Shown here: one piece after another, positions 10,388 to 21,800 of the stretch | How the letters are laid out: each line of letters begins with the position of its first letter | Position numbering within the stretch: position 1 is the first letter of the stretch | Assembly (NCBI GenBank): GCA_029449235.1 | Contig: JANATG010000005.1 | Location: 2,830,243-2,894,242 of the forward strand | Length of the DNA: 64,000 bases | Direction of reading: 5' to 3' | Origin: Linnemannia schmuckeri | Lineage: Eukaryota > Mortierellomycota > Mortierellomycetes > Mortierellales > Mortierellaceae | The notes under the pieces: model-generated | What the model saw: only the letters and a program-made list of their open reading frames with translations | The model's database searches: none | What the model was told of the DNA's origin: nothing | Translations under genes and position numbers: made by a program

Positions 10388-13300
10388 ATGGACTCGCCGC
10401 CAGTGCCCAAGAGCACGTTGTCTCCAACCGATGAGATCCCCAACGACAACAACAGCAATCCTACTACCACTACGACAACAACGACACTGCCGTTATCGGA
10501 CAAGGACGACGACAACAGTAACGGCGACGACAGTGTGTTTAAGGAACACACGCCTACCACACCCGCCGCCAATGGAGCAACAACACCCCCTTCGTCTACC
10601 AGAGCGCGATCAACCGCGTCGCGATTCAAGATGCAAAGCCGACCCGCTCAGCTGATCAGGAACCTTCACGCCAACTACTTCAATCCTCCTTCCTCCTCCA
10701 CAGAGTGCCCTTCGTTTTCCTCTCCCGAAGCTACTACCGTCGGCAAGGTCATCCAGTCCATCCGCCACAACCTCTTTGCCTTTGGCGCCATCGTCTCTGT
10801 TGCAGGATGCGCCATCTTGATTGGACACGGGCGGGCAGGAAACTATCTCCATGGAATTGGTCACCCGGGATTGCTGGCTCAGGCAGCTTATCAAGGCTTA
10901 TTCGCAGTCGCCTGCTCTTGGCAATGGCTCAGGCCAATATGGTCGTCATCATCATCACCATCCTCGTCGTCGTCGTCAACAAGGAGTACAAGCCATTTAT
11001 CTGGAACCAGGAGCGACGACCCTAGCTCGTTCCTCGACACCAAACCAGCAGAGCCCACTATCAATGCTTCAGAACCATCGAACACCAACATCAGTACCAG
11101 TGCCACTCTTGAACAGTCTTCTACCTCGAATCAAACAGCAACAGCAACTCCAGCAAAAGCAACAACTACAACAACCTCGCTTCACAATACCACCTCAGCA
11201 TCCTTTATCTCGACATCATCCCGCTCTTCGCTTCCATACTGGATTTTGGGCTACGGCCTTTTGGGTCTCGTGGGTTTCGCTCCTGCATTGACAGCTCACG
11301 GATGGCGCTCGCTTGTGTGGACCCCAGTCGTCATCCTCTCAACTTTCGTGCCCCTCTTTCTTGCGCCTGTTCTCCTTGGCCTCGACAGGATCTCAGCAGC
11401 GCTCTCAGAAGACACGGACCGACATAATGCAGAGCTAGATGAGCTTCAGGAACGCCACGAGATCTTGATGGAGGCATACCGGGACGAGAACCTGCTCAAA
11501 AAGAACATCTTGCTCGAGACAGTCGGCAAGGAGGTCCAGGATGCTGCCACTCTTGCGATCGAGACTCTGCGCCAGATGACCCCCACAAGTCTCTTCCCAC
11601 CCAGCGTCTCCCGAGAACAACTCAGTCCGTGTACACTTCCCATCCCGATCACGAGTGTCCTTGGCCTGTTTACCACCATGAGGCACCTGCAGTACATCTC
11701 GAGGAATATGCAGCGCCTCTCTCGGGTCATGTTTACAGAGTACGTCCAGGGTATCGTTGAAAAGACTTCGCCTCATTACCACCGAGGCGAAAACGGCTTT
11801 GATGTAGGCGAATTCGTGCAGAGCCTTGGAGATCTCGTGTCGGCAGACGCCTCGTTAAAGGGTGTCGAATTTGTTATTTACCATTCGGAATACGGCTTGA
11901 GCCATGTGCCCATCAAAGGAAGCGAAGAAAGCTGGAGGCATGCCCTCATCAACGTAAGTTCCCTTTATTTTCAACGCTAAACATGCCACTAGCCTAATTC
12001 CTTTCTGTCTACTTTATGATGCTAACTTCTTCATATATTTTCCATTATATTGATAGCTCATCAAAAGCATCATTGACTCTGCAAAGTCTGGTTCGACGGT
12101 TGAACTGTGTTTGGTCCTCTTTGCACTCCCACAACCCGAGGTTGAGAAGAACAAGGTTATGGTCACGTTCGAGATCACCTATTACCCTAATCCCACCTCG
12201 ACTTCGAACGAGGACGATCTGGCCCAGCTGAACGCTCTCCTGGCGTCCAAGCTGGTCAAGGCCATGGGTGGAGCTCTTGAGATTCAACAGTTGGAGGACT
12301 TTACTAAAAAGTTCATTGTCTCCGTCGAGGTCGAGATGAACCAGAGTGCGTTATTACAAGACGAGAGATCCACCACTACTAGTAGCACCCCCAAGACTGA
12401 CCAGGATTCACCATCGTCTGTCCACCCCCTGGATCCAGCTACCAAACCAGACGAACCACTACAGCCAATTCCTATTCAAGGTCACCTTCAGCGATTGGAA
12501 AACATGCAAACAAAGTACCCGGTGCACGAATCACAGCAGTTTTTCCAACAGCATCTCAAAACGCCTCTCGTGTCGCCCTCTCCTCCTCCTTCGTCGCCAC
12601 CCTCAAAGCGTGGAGCAGGAAGTCCAAAAGCCTCGACCGAACCCACAGTTCTGGAGCTGCTTCGATTCAGTCGCAAGCTTGGAGGCGTCAAGGTTGTGTT
12701 GATGGCCAGAGAGCACTCTGCCTTTGGTGTTCGACTCCTTGGCTACTTGAAGACGTGGGGAATCCACGTCACCACAAAGACGATCCGCGATGCCGATGGC
12801 GCTGAAGGAGAAGGCGAGAACGGATATGGGTTTACAACAGAGGATCCGCAGACACCGACTGGTACTACCAAGCGTACCAACTCCTCGTCATCTCTCAGCG
12901 GCAAATCTTCGGACTCTTCAGGAAAAACCGACGCTATATCAGCATCAAAGTCGGTCGGTAACCCAGCCTTCATTATGATTGACGACGACGTCAGAGTTCT
13001 TGGGCAGCAGATCCTCAAGTTGCAGTCCACTCCTCCATCCCCTGGTCCAGGATCCACAACACCCAAGGGACGGCCTACGCACCGAAGACATAAATCCATC
13101 ACCTCGATTCAGCACACAAGCATTATCTATTTCACCAGCCTGCCGACCTTCAAACAGGCCAGGGACACCATCATGCTTATCCTTGGTACCCAGATGCCTG
13201 GAATGCACTATAGTATCGCCAACACCTTGGCCGGTCATCCGCCAAGCCAAGGACCCTTGCCCTATATCTTGGTCCTTCCCAAACCCGCAGGACCCCGACG

Positions 13301-15730
13301 TGTCTTGACCGCCATTCACACCGCCATCAATGTGCCTGTTCTGGACCAGACGTACAGCCCCATTGCGACCGCACCAACCTCCCCAGCACCAATGGTTCGG
13401 CACTTCAGCGCAGAGATCAACCCTTTCGACCGAGATCGAATTGTCTATGACCCTATCTCACATCAAGCCTATGCACAGACTACCCCACATTCGACCCAGA
13501 GTTCTCCAGGAAGCATGAGTCCCAATCATTCATCGGGTTCGGATCAACGATACCGACGGGAGACACGACAGTATACCGAGCCTGGAGGAAGTGGCGGCAT
13601 GATGACCTATTCATCCGAGACTCAATCTTTCGGAGGAATAGTGTCTCCAGAGACACCGGGTGGATCTCGCTTCCTGGGCTCTCCCAACGGCATGCCGGTT
13701 CCTGCCTCGGGCAACCAACTCCAAGGAATTTTGTTTGACCCTACCGCCTCGCGATCTCAAGGAACCTTGTCACCATCGCCTGGAGGACCTGGCCAGAGGA
13801 GGATTTCCAATGGAAGCGGTCGTTACTCCAGCCATGGGTCTGAGGGCAGTACCTACGTGATCCCACCCGCTGCTGGAATTGTTCAACACCAGCCCTTCTC
13901 AGCAATGCATGCACAGCGTACTGCCGATGCATTCACTGCAAAGGTTCAAACACCTTCTCCAGACCCAGCACCGACCACGACCTCCCAACCGACCGTTCCC
14001 CCAGCAGGTTATATCCGCTTCAGCAATGGTCAGGTGATGCGACCAGGCGGTGCTCGCTCCCCATTGGCCACCCCTCCCACGATCATTCAGTCGCCTGGCA
14101 TTTTATTCTCGCCACCCACGACCCGGCACTCTGGCATGTCATCGCCTTCGCCGCAGCGATCTACTGAACCGTTAACGCCTCGCGGTGAGAACGGAGGTAC
14201 TCACCGTATTATCGGCGCAGACAGCCCCAAGGGATCCCACCCCATTTTGCCCGGCTTACCTTCACCCTTGGCAGTCTCTGCAGCAGGAACGATTCTGCGG
14301 AACAGTCCAGGAGGAGCTACCTCCAGTTCTTCTGTTTCCAGTCATGGAGCATCACCCCTTCCCCCCACCCCCGAAACTGCCGCCAACAGGAGTCGAAGCG
14401 GTGCCACCCCCGCCAAGAAGACCAAGGACACCAATGCCAAGGCCACGACTTCTTTGGTCAAGAGTGGAGTCGTCGAGCGTGTCAGCCCCCTCGTGAACGT
14501 GCTCATCGTCGAAGGTACGCCACAGCAGATTCTATGGATCAATCAAACCGCTCTACCTCACATACTGTCCAATTATGCTAACAATTTCGTTTCCCTTTGT
14601 CGGTTTCTTGTCGTAAATAGATAACATGATTAACCAGACGATTTTGATCAAGTTTATGCAACGCCGAAAGATTAAGTTTGATGTCGCTTGTAACGGTAGA
14701 GAGGCCGTTGACAAGTGGCGTGTCGGTGGATTCCATTTGGTCCTGGTAAAAGCCCACTTTCCTCCATTTTGATTTTCTTTTTTTTTGTGCATATTCTGGC
14801 ACGCTTCACATTACACACAAACATGCTTACAAATCCATCTTTGTTATGTCGTAATAGATGGATATTCAAATGCCGGTCATGGACGGAATTGAGGCGACAC
14901 GGGAGATTCGCCAGTTGGAAAAGGCGCAGAGGATTGGCGTGTTTCCGACCGACAAGCCCAACTCGATTGGAAACACCATGAGTCTTATGGCAGCCTCGGC
15001 CTCGGCGTCTTCTTCAGCAACCTCTCCCCAGGGAGGAACTACTCCATCATCACCCTTCCGATCGCCTGTCATTATCGTGGCTTTGACAGCTTCTGCCGAG
15101 AGTGAGGAATCGAGGAATACAGCATTGCTGGCGGGTTGTAACGACTATATCACCAAACCAATTGATCTGCCATGGTTGGAGCGCAAGATTGTAGAGTGGG
15201 GTTGTATGCAGGCGCTGATTGATGTTGATGCCTGGAAGGAATGGAAGCGGGATCTGGACGGCACAAGCCCTGGAAGTCCCAGCGCCGGTCCCTCCGTGGG
15301 TGGAACTGCTGGAGCTTCGGCTGCATTGAAACAGTCGTTGGCGAGTGCAGGAAAGTTGACGCAAGCTTCGCTCAGGAGACCGTCGAGCACTCGCTGGACC
15401 AAGGGCAACAAGGCCGCCGCCGCCGCTGCTGCCGCCGCTGTAGCTGCGAAGAACGCAGTGGCAGATGCAGATGCGGCCGCTGGATCTGGACCTGACAATG
15501 GCTCACCAGCACTCTCGCCCGTCAAGACGAAGATAACACCAAAGGCAGCTGTGTCAACGGCAGCAGCAACATTTTTAACGAAGACGACGTCAGCTGCGGA
15601 CGACGCAGTTGTTCCAATCTCGAAACCGTCGTCTGGGATTTCTTTGTCGACGGCAAACGAGACGACTAGCACGGTTCAGAGTGATTCCACAATTCTTGTT
15701 CCTGACGAAGATTCGCCCCTTGCTGTCTAA
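10388..15730 (+). CDS. SSK1: Ssk1-type response regulator fused to a degenerate membrane-bound hybrid histidine kinase-like region
   Basis: Exons 10388-11953, 12057-14514, 14621-14745 and 14858-15730 give 1,673 residues, very long for Ssk1. In the HOG pathway Ssk1 receives phosphate from the Ypd1 phosphotransfer protein and, unphosphorylated, activates the Ssk2-type MAPKKK. The C-terminal receiver (~1336-1510) is clear: NVLIVEDN, MDIQMPVMDG with phosphoacceptor Asp ~1385, VALTAS, ITKP with Lys ~1483, and the WLERKIVEWGCMQALID block typical of Ssk1. The N-terminus has four hydrophobic segments (about 128-148, 166-188, 284-305, 309-333), then a coiled coil (~336-400) at the dimerisation-helix position without a phosphorylatable His. 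A HATPase-like fold (~474-640) lacks the N-box Asn (LINLIKSIIDSA) but retains a KAMGGALEIQ segment. A decayed receiver-like region spans ~733-950. Long Ser/Pro/Gly-rich linkers and a C-terminal poly-Ala tract are present. Intron 1 has a GCTAAC branch-like site. Confidence 0.9.
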
Positions 15731-15951
15731 CTGACAGCAAGGCAACGGGCGACTGTACATTATTACCTTTTTTTTTTTTTGTTTTGTTCATGTATCTGAA
15801 TAATAATAAAAAAAATAAGCACCAGCTTGACACCGCGTTGGCCATCAAGAAAGAAATGCAAAAAGAAATGATGCTTGCTGGAGTGTTGTTTGCATGTACA
15901 TGTAATGTGTGTATGCTTTATCCGTGTAAAGAAGACAAGAAGACTATGATT

Positions 15952-16425
15952 TTATTTTTGGGTGTTAGTGACGAGGTCAACAATATCTTGGAGGGTCTGG
16001 ACTTTATCCGCCTGGTCGACGGGGATATCAATGTCACCACCGAGTTTTTGCTCGATATGGTCCAAGAGCTGATAAGTCTTGAAGATGTCCATTCCGAGGT
16101 CTTTCTTGAGGTGGGCGGCGGGGGTGATTCTGGCCTTGAGCTCGTCGAGGACTTGTTGGGTGGGTGCGGGTGTGTAGTCTGGAGGGGGTTGAAGGAGCTG
16201 TTCAGTGGACTTGAGAACTAGGTCTTGGATCTTGGAGGGAGAATGGGATGAGGAAGAGGAGGAGGAGGTATATTGACGATAGTTGGATGAAGAAGGGGTA
16301 AGGGAGAGCAGCAAGGAGGTGGCCGGGCGGTAAGGGGCTGCTGCTGCTCCTGTAATAGGAGGTGTGACAGGAGTAAGAAGAGCACGGGTGAGGGTGGGTG
16401 TGCGGGTGATGAGTTGTCTGAGCAT
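15952..16425 (-). CDS. Mitochondrial acyl carrier protein-like protein lacking the phosphopantetheine serine
   Basis: Single-exon gene of 157 residues. The first ~60 residues are rich in Arg, Ser, Thr and Ala with no acidic residues, as in a mitochondrial presequence. The last ~55 residues align with acyl carrier protein: HLKKDLGMDIFKTYQLLDHI followed by EQKLGGDIDIPVDQADKVQT matches the ACP helix II/III pattern. In true ACPs the motif is D-S-L, with Ser carrying 4'-phosphopantetheine; here it is D-I-F, so no acyl chain can be attached by the usual route. In mitochondria ACPs also act structurally, binding LYR proteins in complex I, iron-sulphur assembly and the ribosome, which is the role I would infer. 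It is convergent with SSK1 (221 bp apart) and divergent from the next gene. Confidence 0.7.
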   Translation of the reverse strand: MLRQLITRTPTLTRALLTPVTPPITGAAAAPYRPATSLLLSLTPSSSNYRQYTSSSSSSSHSPSKIQDLVLKSTEQLLQPPPDYTPAPTQQVLDELKARITPAAHLKKDLGMDIFKTYQLLDHIEQKLGGDIDIPVDQADKVQTLQDIVDLVTNTQK

Positions 16426-16961
16426 TGTTGTGGAAGGTGCTTGGCTGGTTGACTATGAGTTGTATGAGGGGTGATGATGATGCCAACGAATGGCGAAAGC
16501 GATGAATGTGAAAGGAGAGAGAGAAAGAGACAGAGAAGTAAAGAATGGAGTGTGGGAAGAAGAGAAGTAAATTGCTGATCAGATCATGTCCACAAGCCCA
16601 GGGAGTGACTGGCCATGCAGTTTGATGAGAGACAGGAACAGACCGTGCCCCTTGGATTCAAATCACTCAGCTCCATCAATCCTCGGCTCTTCTTTGCTTT
16701 TTCCTGCCTTTGCCATTTTCCTTTTCCTTTTCCTTTCCTCTTCCTTTCCCTTTTTCTTTCACCTCCTCTTTTTGTTTCTTTTCTTTTATCTTTCTTGCTG
16801 TCAACGACAGCCTCGCAACAAACCTCTTTCAATAGACCAGTGCCCTTTGACCGCAGGACAGGACCACTATCGCCATACCATCTAATAGTCAACCACTGCT
16901 GAACGATACATTTAACACCATCAATATACTACAAAAGAACAACAGTAACCACAATCAAGAG
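16426..16961. promoter_or_regulatory. Divergent intergenic region (ACP-like gene / type II membrane protein gene)
   Basis: 536 bp between two start codons on opposite strands. GA-rich at ~16510-16570 and CT-rich at ~16700-16800. No further gene seen. Confidence 0.5.
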
Positions 16962-18774
16962 ATGGCGACAAGCACACGCAGGACAGTACGAGTGGCGGGC
17001 ATCGTCCTGTCAACAATCTCCTTTCTCCTGCTCCTCAACACCCTCTTCAGGCACTCTTCCAGCAACCCTCACCCCACAAAACTCAGGTCAGTGAAGGGTT
17101 GGCATTATTGTCTCCACAAATTCAGAAAACAAGGTTTTCACACTAACGCATACCATGTCATCTGTTGTTACGCTCGCCGAAAAACAAATTCGCGAACAGA
17201 GTTGAAGAACCAGTGGTTGTGATCTTGGTTCACCCTTCACCGACACTCAACCGTGCCGCGAATTTCGAACTGAAACGAGCGATAGCGAGGACATGGGCCA
17301 AGGATGTCGAGGACTTTGGGGCAAGTGTCTTCTTTGTAGGAGAACACGATGGAGAGACAGTGATGCGGAGACCAAGCGAGTTCCAGGGCCGTGCACAGTC
17401 CCTCTCGATGCGGTTTATGGACCCAGCTGACGATGCTGAAGAAGGAAATCCTGGAGGAGGCGGTAATGGGGGTAAAGTTGGAAATTCTGTTGGTGATGAT
17501 GGTGGTGTCGGAGGATCTGACGGTGCTGGAGAGGACTACTTCAAGCAAGAGCCCATGCGCAAGATGCTGATCCCTTCTATTCTTGAGAACGGGCAGGCCG
17601 ACAGCGCATCCGGCTTGCTCAAGGTAATTGGACTTGCCTGCCTTATAAACGCCTCTTCTAAAGTCCCCCTTGAGTCCAAGCAGATTGTGTGGTTGTAACC
17701 TGTCTGACTTCGCTACTATCCCTTGCCCTTGATTAGGCCTACCACTTTTTATACAACAACACAAACTGGTATGCAGGACCCATGTTACACACCTACCCCT
17801 TCATCCTAACCACCGACACCACACACTATATCCATGTCGAAAACCTCGTCACCACCCTACTGTCTTCTCGCCCTCGCCGTCTCCTGACCATGAAAGACGA
17901 CCACTTCTTCACCGGATCTTTCTCCGAAGCCTCAGAATGCAGTGCCGAGGACATTGGTGACAAAGTACCCCCTGTCGTGGGCGACTATCAAAGCTCTACT
18001 GCCGATAAGAAGAAAACAGCTTCGTTGCAGCATACACACTGGACCTTGTCTGGGACCCATTTGGTGTCGAGACAGTTGGTCGCACTGATTGGGCCACACT
18101 TGCACCAATGCGTCTTCAGCACTGGGTCTACCTCATCGTCGCCAGTCAACGGGGACTCTTCAGAGGATGGTGAAGCCTTCCAGGAGTGTATCCAACAATG
18201 GGCTTCTCACCCGCTCTTCTGGAAGAACGGGTACTGTGGTCGCCTTGCCGCCTTCCGTTACGACGCCTCTGCCCTCATTTCTCCTCGGTCTTCTTCCTCC
18301 TACCCTCTTCCAATCTCCATGCCACCATCACAAGGCTCGAGCCCATCTTCGTCTTCGAGATCTACCTATGAAACGTTCAAACGAAGAGACCGAAGAGGAC
18401 TCCTCCCACCGTCGCCTTTGCCTGAAGATTTTGAGTCATTTTATCGGATGAAGCAACGTGAACGCGCTCAAGTCCAGGCTAGGAGGTTGGGATCATACGA
18501 CGAGGACGAGCACGACAGTATGGATAGAGACGACGGGGACGACGATTCTGCAATTGATATTGGCAGTGATGACCAAAATAACCTGTCTTCTCACCAGAGA
18601 AACGGGAACACTGTCGTCCGTGCAGCAACAATGACGGAGAGCACGGCTGGATCAACAACACACTGGATCGTCGGATCGGGATTGACGCAGCCAGATGACT
18701 TTACATTCCTTTATCAGACCCTTGTCGATCGCGAAGCTGACGACCACCCAGACAATAACGAAGACGATGAATAA
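16962..18774 (+). CDS. Type II membrane protein, possible glycosyltransferase (GT31-like)
   Basis: Exons 16962-17086, 17200-17623 and 17737-18774 give 528 residues. Residues ~11-29 form one uncleaved hydrophobic anchor after a basic N-terminus, giving type II topology as in Golgi enzymes. The following VVVILVHPSP and ELKRAIARTWAKDVEDFGAS segment recalls the RxAIRxTW block that opens beta-1,3-galactosyltransferase domains, followed by VFFVGE. A later MKDDHFFTGSF block and a WKNGYCGRLAAF block could correspond to DxD-like and GxGY-like catalytic regions, but I cannot align them confidently. Gly- and Ser-rich insertions and an acidic C-terminal stretch (~500-528) are present. The first intron has a CACTAACGC branch-like site. 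Family assignment is tentative; the exon structure is firmer. Confidence 0.6.
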
Positions 18775-18854
18775 ATAACATCCATTAGAGGGGCAGATAA
18801 GTGAAGGTACGGAGTTCATGGTATTACAGTTCTTTCTATTGACTACATTCAAGT

Positions 18855-21800
18855 TCAGTCAAGGGTGCTTTCCAGGACGGCAGCGACTTCAGAGATACTG
18901 GGCAGAGGATCCTTCCTGACAATGCTAAGTGCCTCCCGAACCTTGGCCAAAACCACAGGCGTCCATGCATCAGTGCCTAATGTGGACATAATTAGAGAAC
19001 AATGACGTCCTCAGTAACAATATCATAGCTAAGGACAAAGCCATCCGTGTACATACATATGCTCATTTCAACTAGGTTACCTTTCAGCTTGGCGACAAAA
19101 TTCTTGAGGAGCTCGAGTCCCTGGTTCCGCAAACCGACATACTTGAAATCCTTCAGACTGCCCTCCAACAGACTGTCAAGGATAAGAACAACTGACTCCT
19201 CCGAGACTACCTTTGCTGAAGAGGCGAGATCTAACTTTTCCGAGAACTTGTCCAACGACTCCAAGAGTGCTGCTCGCACATTCCAGATGTTCCGCACGAG
19301 AGCCTGACATGTCTTGGTCACAAATTCGCTCGAATGTTGTTCTAAATGCCATAATGGGAGCGTAAAGTGTGAATATATGGCTCATAGTATGATAAGACAG
19401 TAATAGAAACACACAAATGAAAAGGCTGTACCTTGAAGCTGAGCGTTTCTAGTCCACGCCAACCCGACAGCCTTGGCAGCACTGGCCATGACCATCAACT
19501 GCAACGGCTTCTCATGCTCTTCATCCTCATCCTCATCCTCCTTGTTCTCCAGAATCGTAAACAACATAGTCCTGACCTCCATGTAGTAGTCTACCTCTGC
19601 GAACCCGTCCAAGAACTTTCCCAATGCATCAATAGCATATCGTTTATACTGCTTGTTCACCTTCTTGGACTCTCGGAACAGAACCTACATCGCAAAAATG
19701 AAGCGTGCATGGATAGAAACACAGTTAGCACATGCCTCATTGACATTTGTTAGATTCACACCCAAACAATAGTCAAGCCTGAAGAAATTGTTTTACCTTG
19801 GCGATCTCTTGCAACTTTGAAGCCTTGTCATTGAAGTAGGCCTTGGAGGAGAGCGCCATAGACGGAAGCAAGTTAACAACATGCTCCTTGCCATCCCATG
19901 TCCGTCCCGTCAGTCCATCCAACACCAAAGGCAGAACTGTATCCATGTACTTTGTCAGCTCTACAAGTAAAATTTGAGTGAAAAAGAAGAATTGGTGTAC
20001 TGATGTTAACATAGGAGGCCATAACCAGGTCATGAATGAAATGAAAATGAGCCACCTACCCATAACGTCCGAGACCGCTTTCAAAGCAATGGCAGATTGC
20101 TTCTTGGCATTCCAAGATGCAGAAGTAAGCTGCTTTGACAGGAGCTGAACAATTTCGTCCGCATACAACTTGACAGCTGAGGTAGCGCCTGTTGTATGCT
20201 CCTCCCAGACTTCCTTCCACACCTCTGCAATGTCCTTGTGGGCGTCAAATGTTCCATAGTGCACGGTGGGAAGAATCGCGGATGCAACTCCCTTAAACTT
20301 GTCTGACGCGTTCTTAGAGATCTCTCGTACCGCGACCGCAGCAATCGATCGCAAGTCCTCCTCTATAATATAGTAACCGGAGCAAGCATGTGGCGTTAAA
20401 TGCAACATCGAGATAATTCATCAAAGAAGCAAATCAAATGAAAGGGTCGATATGAAAGTCAAGACGAACCTTCGGTGTCGAGGTAGTAGCCGCCAAGACG
20501 CTCGACGAACTTGACTAGAGCTGCATCGGTCACAAGACGCGAAAGATAACCGACGGCAACAGCATACGACTTTCTGACAGCTGGCGACTTGTCCTTGATC
20601 GCTGATCCCAGAGTCTTGAGAATGGTGTCTGCAAAAGGTCGCATCACTGCTGGCTTCTTGATGCACAGGGACACTAAAAGATGCGCACATCCCGCCTGTC
20701 ATCATAGATTTATGATGGTAATTAATAAGCAATTAAAAGGATGATATCCTAGAATAGAAAGGATTCAATGTTTGTTTTCCCGAGTGGAACCAATGTCGTA
20801 CCTTGGTAGGAAGACCAACGGCCTTCTTAATCATGGTAATGAGCTGAGAAGACAGCTCAGGCATCACGGTATCGTCCACGTTCTCGACACAGGCCTCAAT
20901 TCCCTCCATCTATAAAGATACGATGGTCAGAAAAACGTTGTTCAAAAACATGATAGTAGCATCGTCGGCATTTGCGCACTTTCCATTAATTAATTCGGTG
21001 CGAATGCTTACCATGGGTGAAAGCTTGGCAGCGCTTAAACGACTACTCTCCAATTGCTCCTGAGAAACTTGGTACTTTTCCGTATGAAAACTGAGGTAGT
21101 CTACCAGATGAAAGATGAAATGATTGGCAAGATTAGTAGCCAGATTATGAACAGATCGACGCATCAATAATATCCTGCTCGTCAGGGCAATAACGTACTC
21201 ATCATTTGAGGCTCCATGGATGTGAGTCCTTCTAGAAGAGCCACAATAATGACAGGGATGTGGGATCGTAGCAAGTAACCGGCCTGCTTGCAGATCTTCA
21301 AGATGGTAGTCAAACTGAACTTTGACACTTCCTCAGCGTTCGAAAGCAGACCCTTGCCGACCAGGAAGGGGATGATGATATCCAAGACTCGCTGACCCTC
21401 GGCTGCCGTGACATGCTTGGGATCACAGTACTTGACCGTCATTAGTGTAAGTGCGCGGCAAGTCTTGAAGGCGGCCGTCCGGACACTCTCCTTGATGTCG
21501 TCTAATGCACGGAAAGACATGATCCAGATGTTCTCCAAGTACTTTTCAATCTCTTCTACAGAGCGGCCTTGCAGAAGGTCGGCCATAGCAAGAGAGCTAC
21601 CAACAACAAAATGGCACCAGTAAAAAAAAGTAAGTGGCTGATACTCACAAAACTTCCCAAAAGATCAGTAATAAAGTCGGCGATGAGCTATACCTGGACT
21701 CGCGAGTTCTCCACGCTCTAGCTCCCATGCCCTCCAAAAGATCTTTGATGATGACATCAAAGTATTCCTGAACAGCCTTCTTGGGTTCTTTGACCAACGC

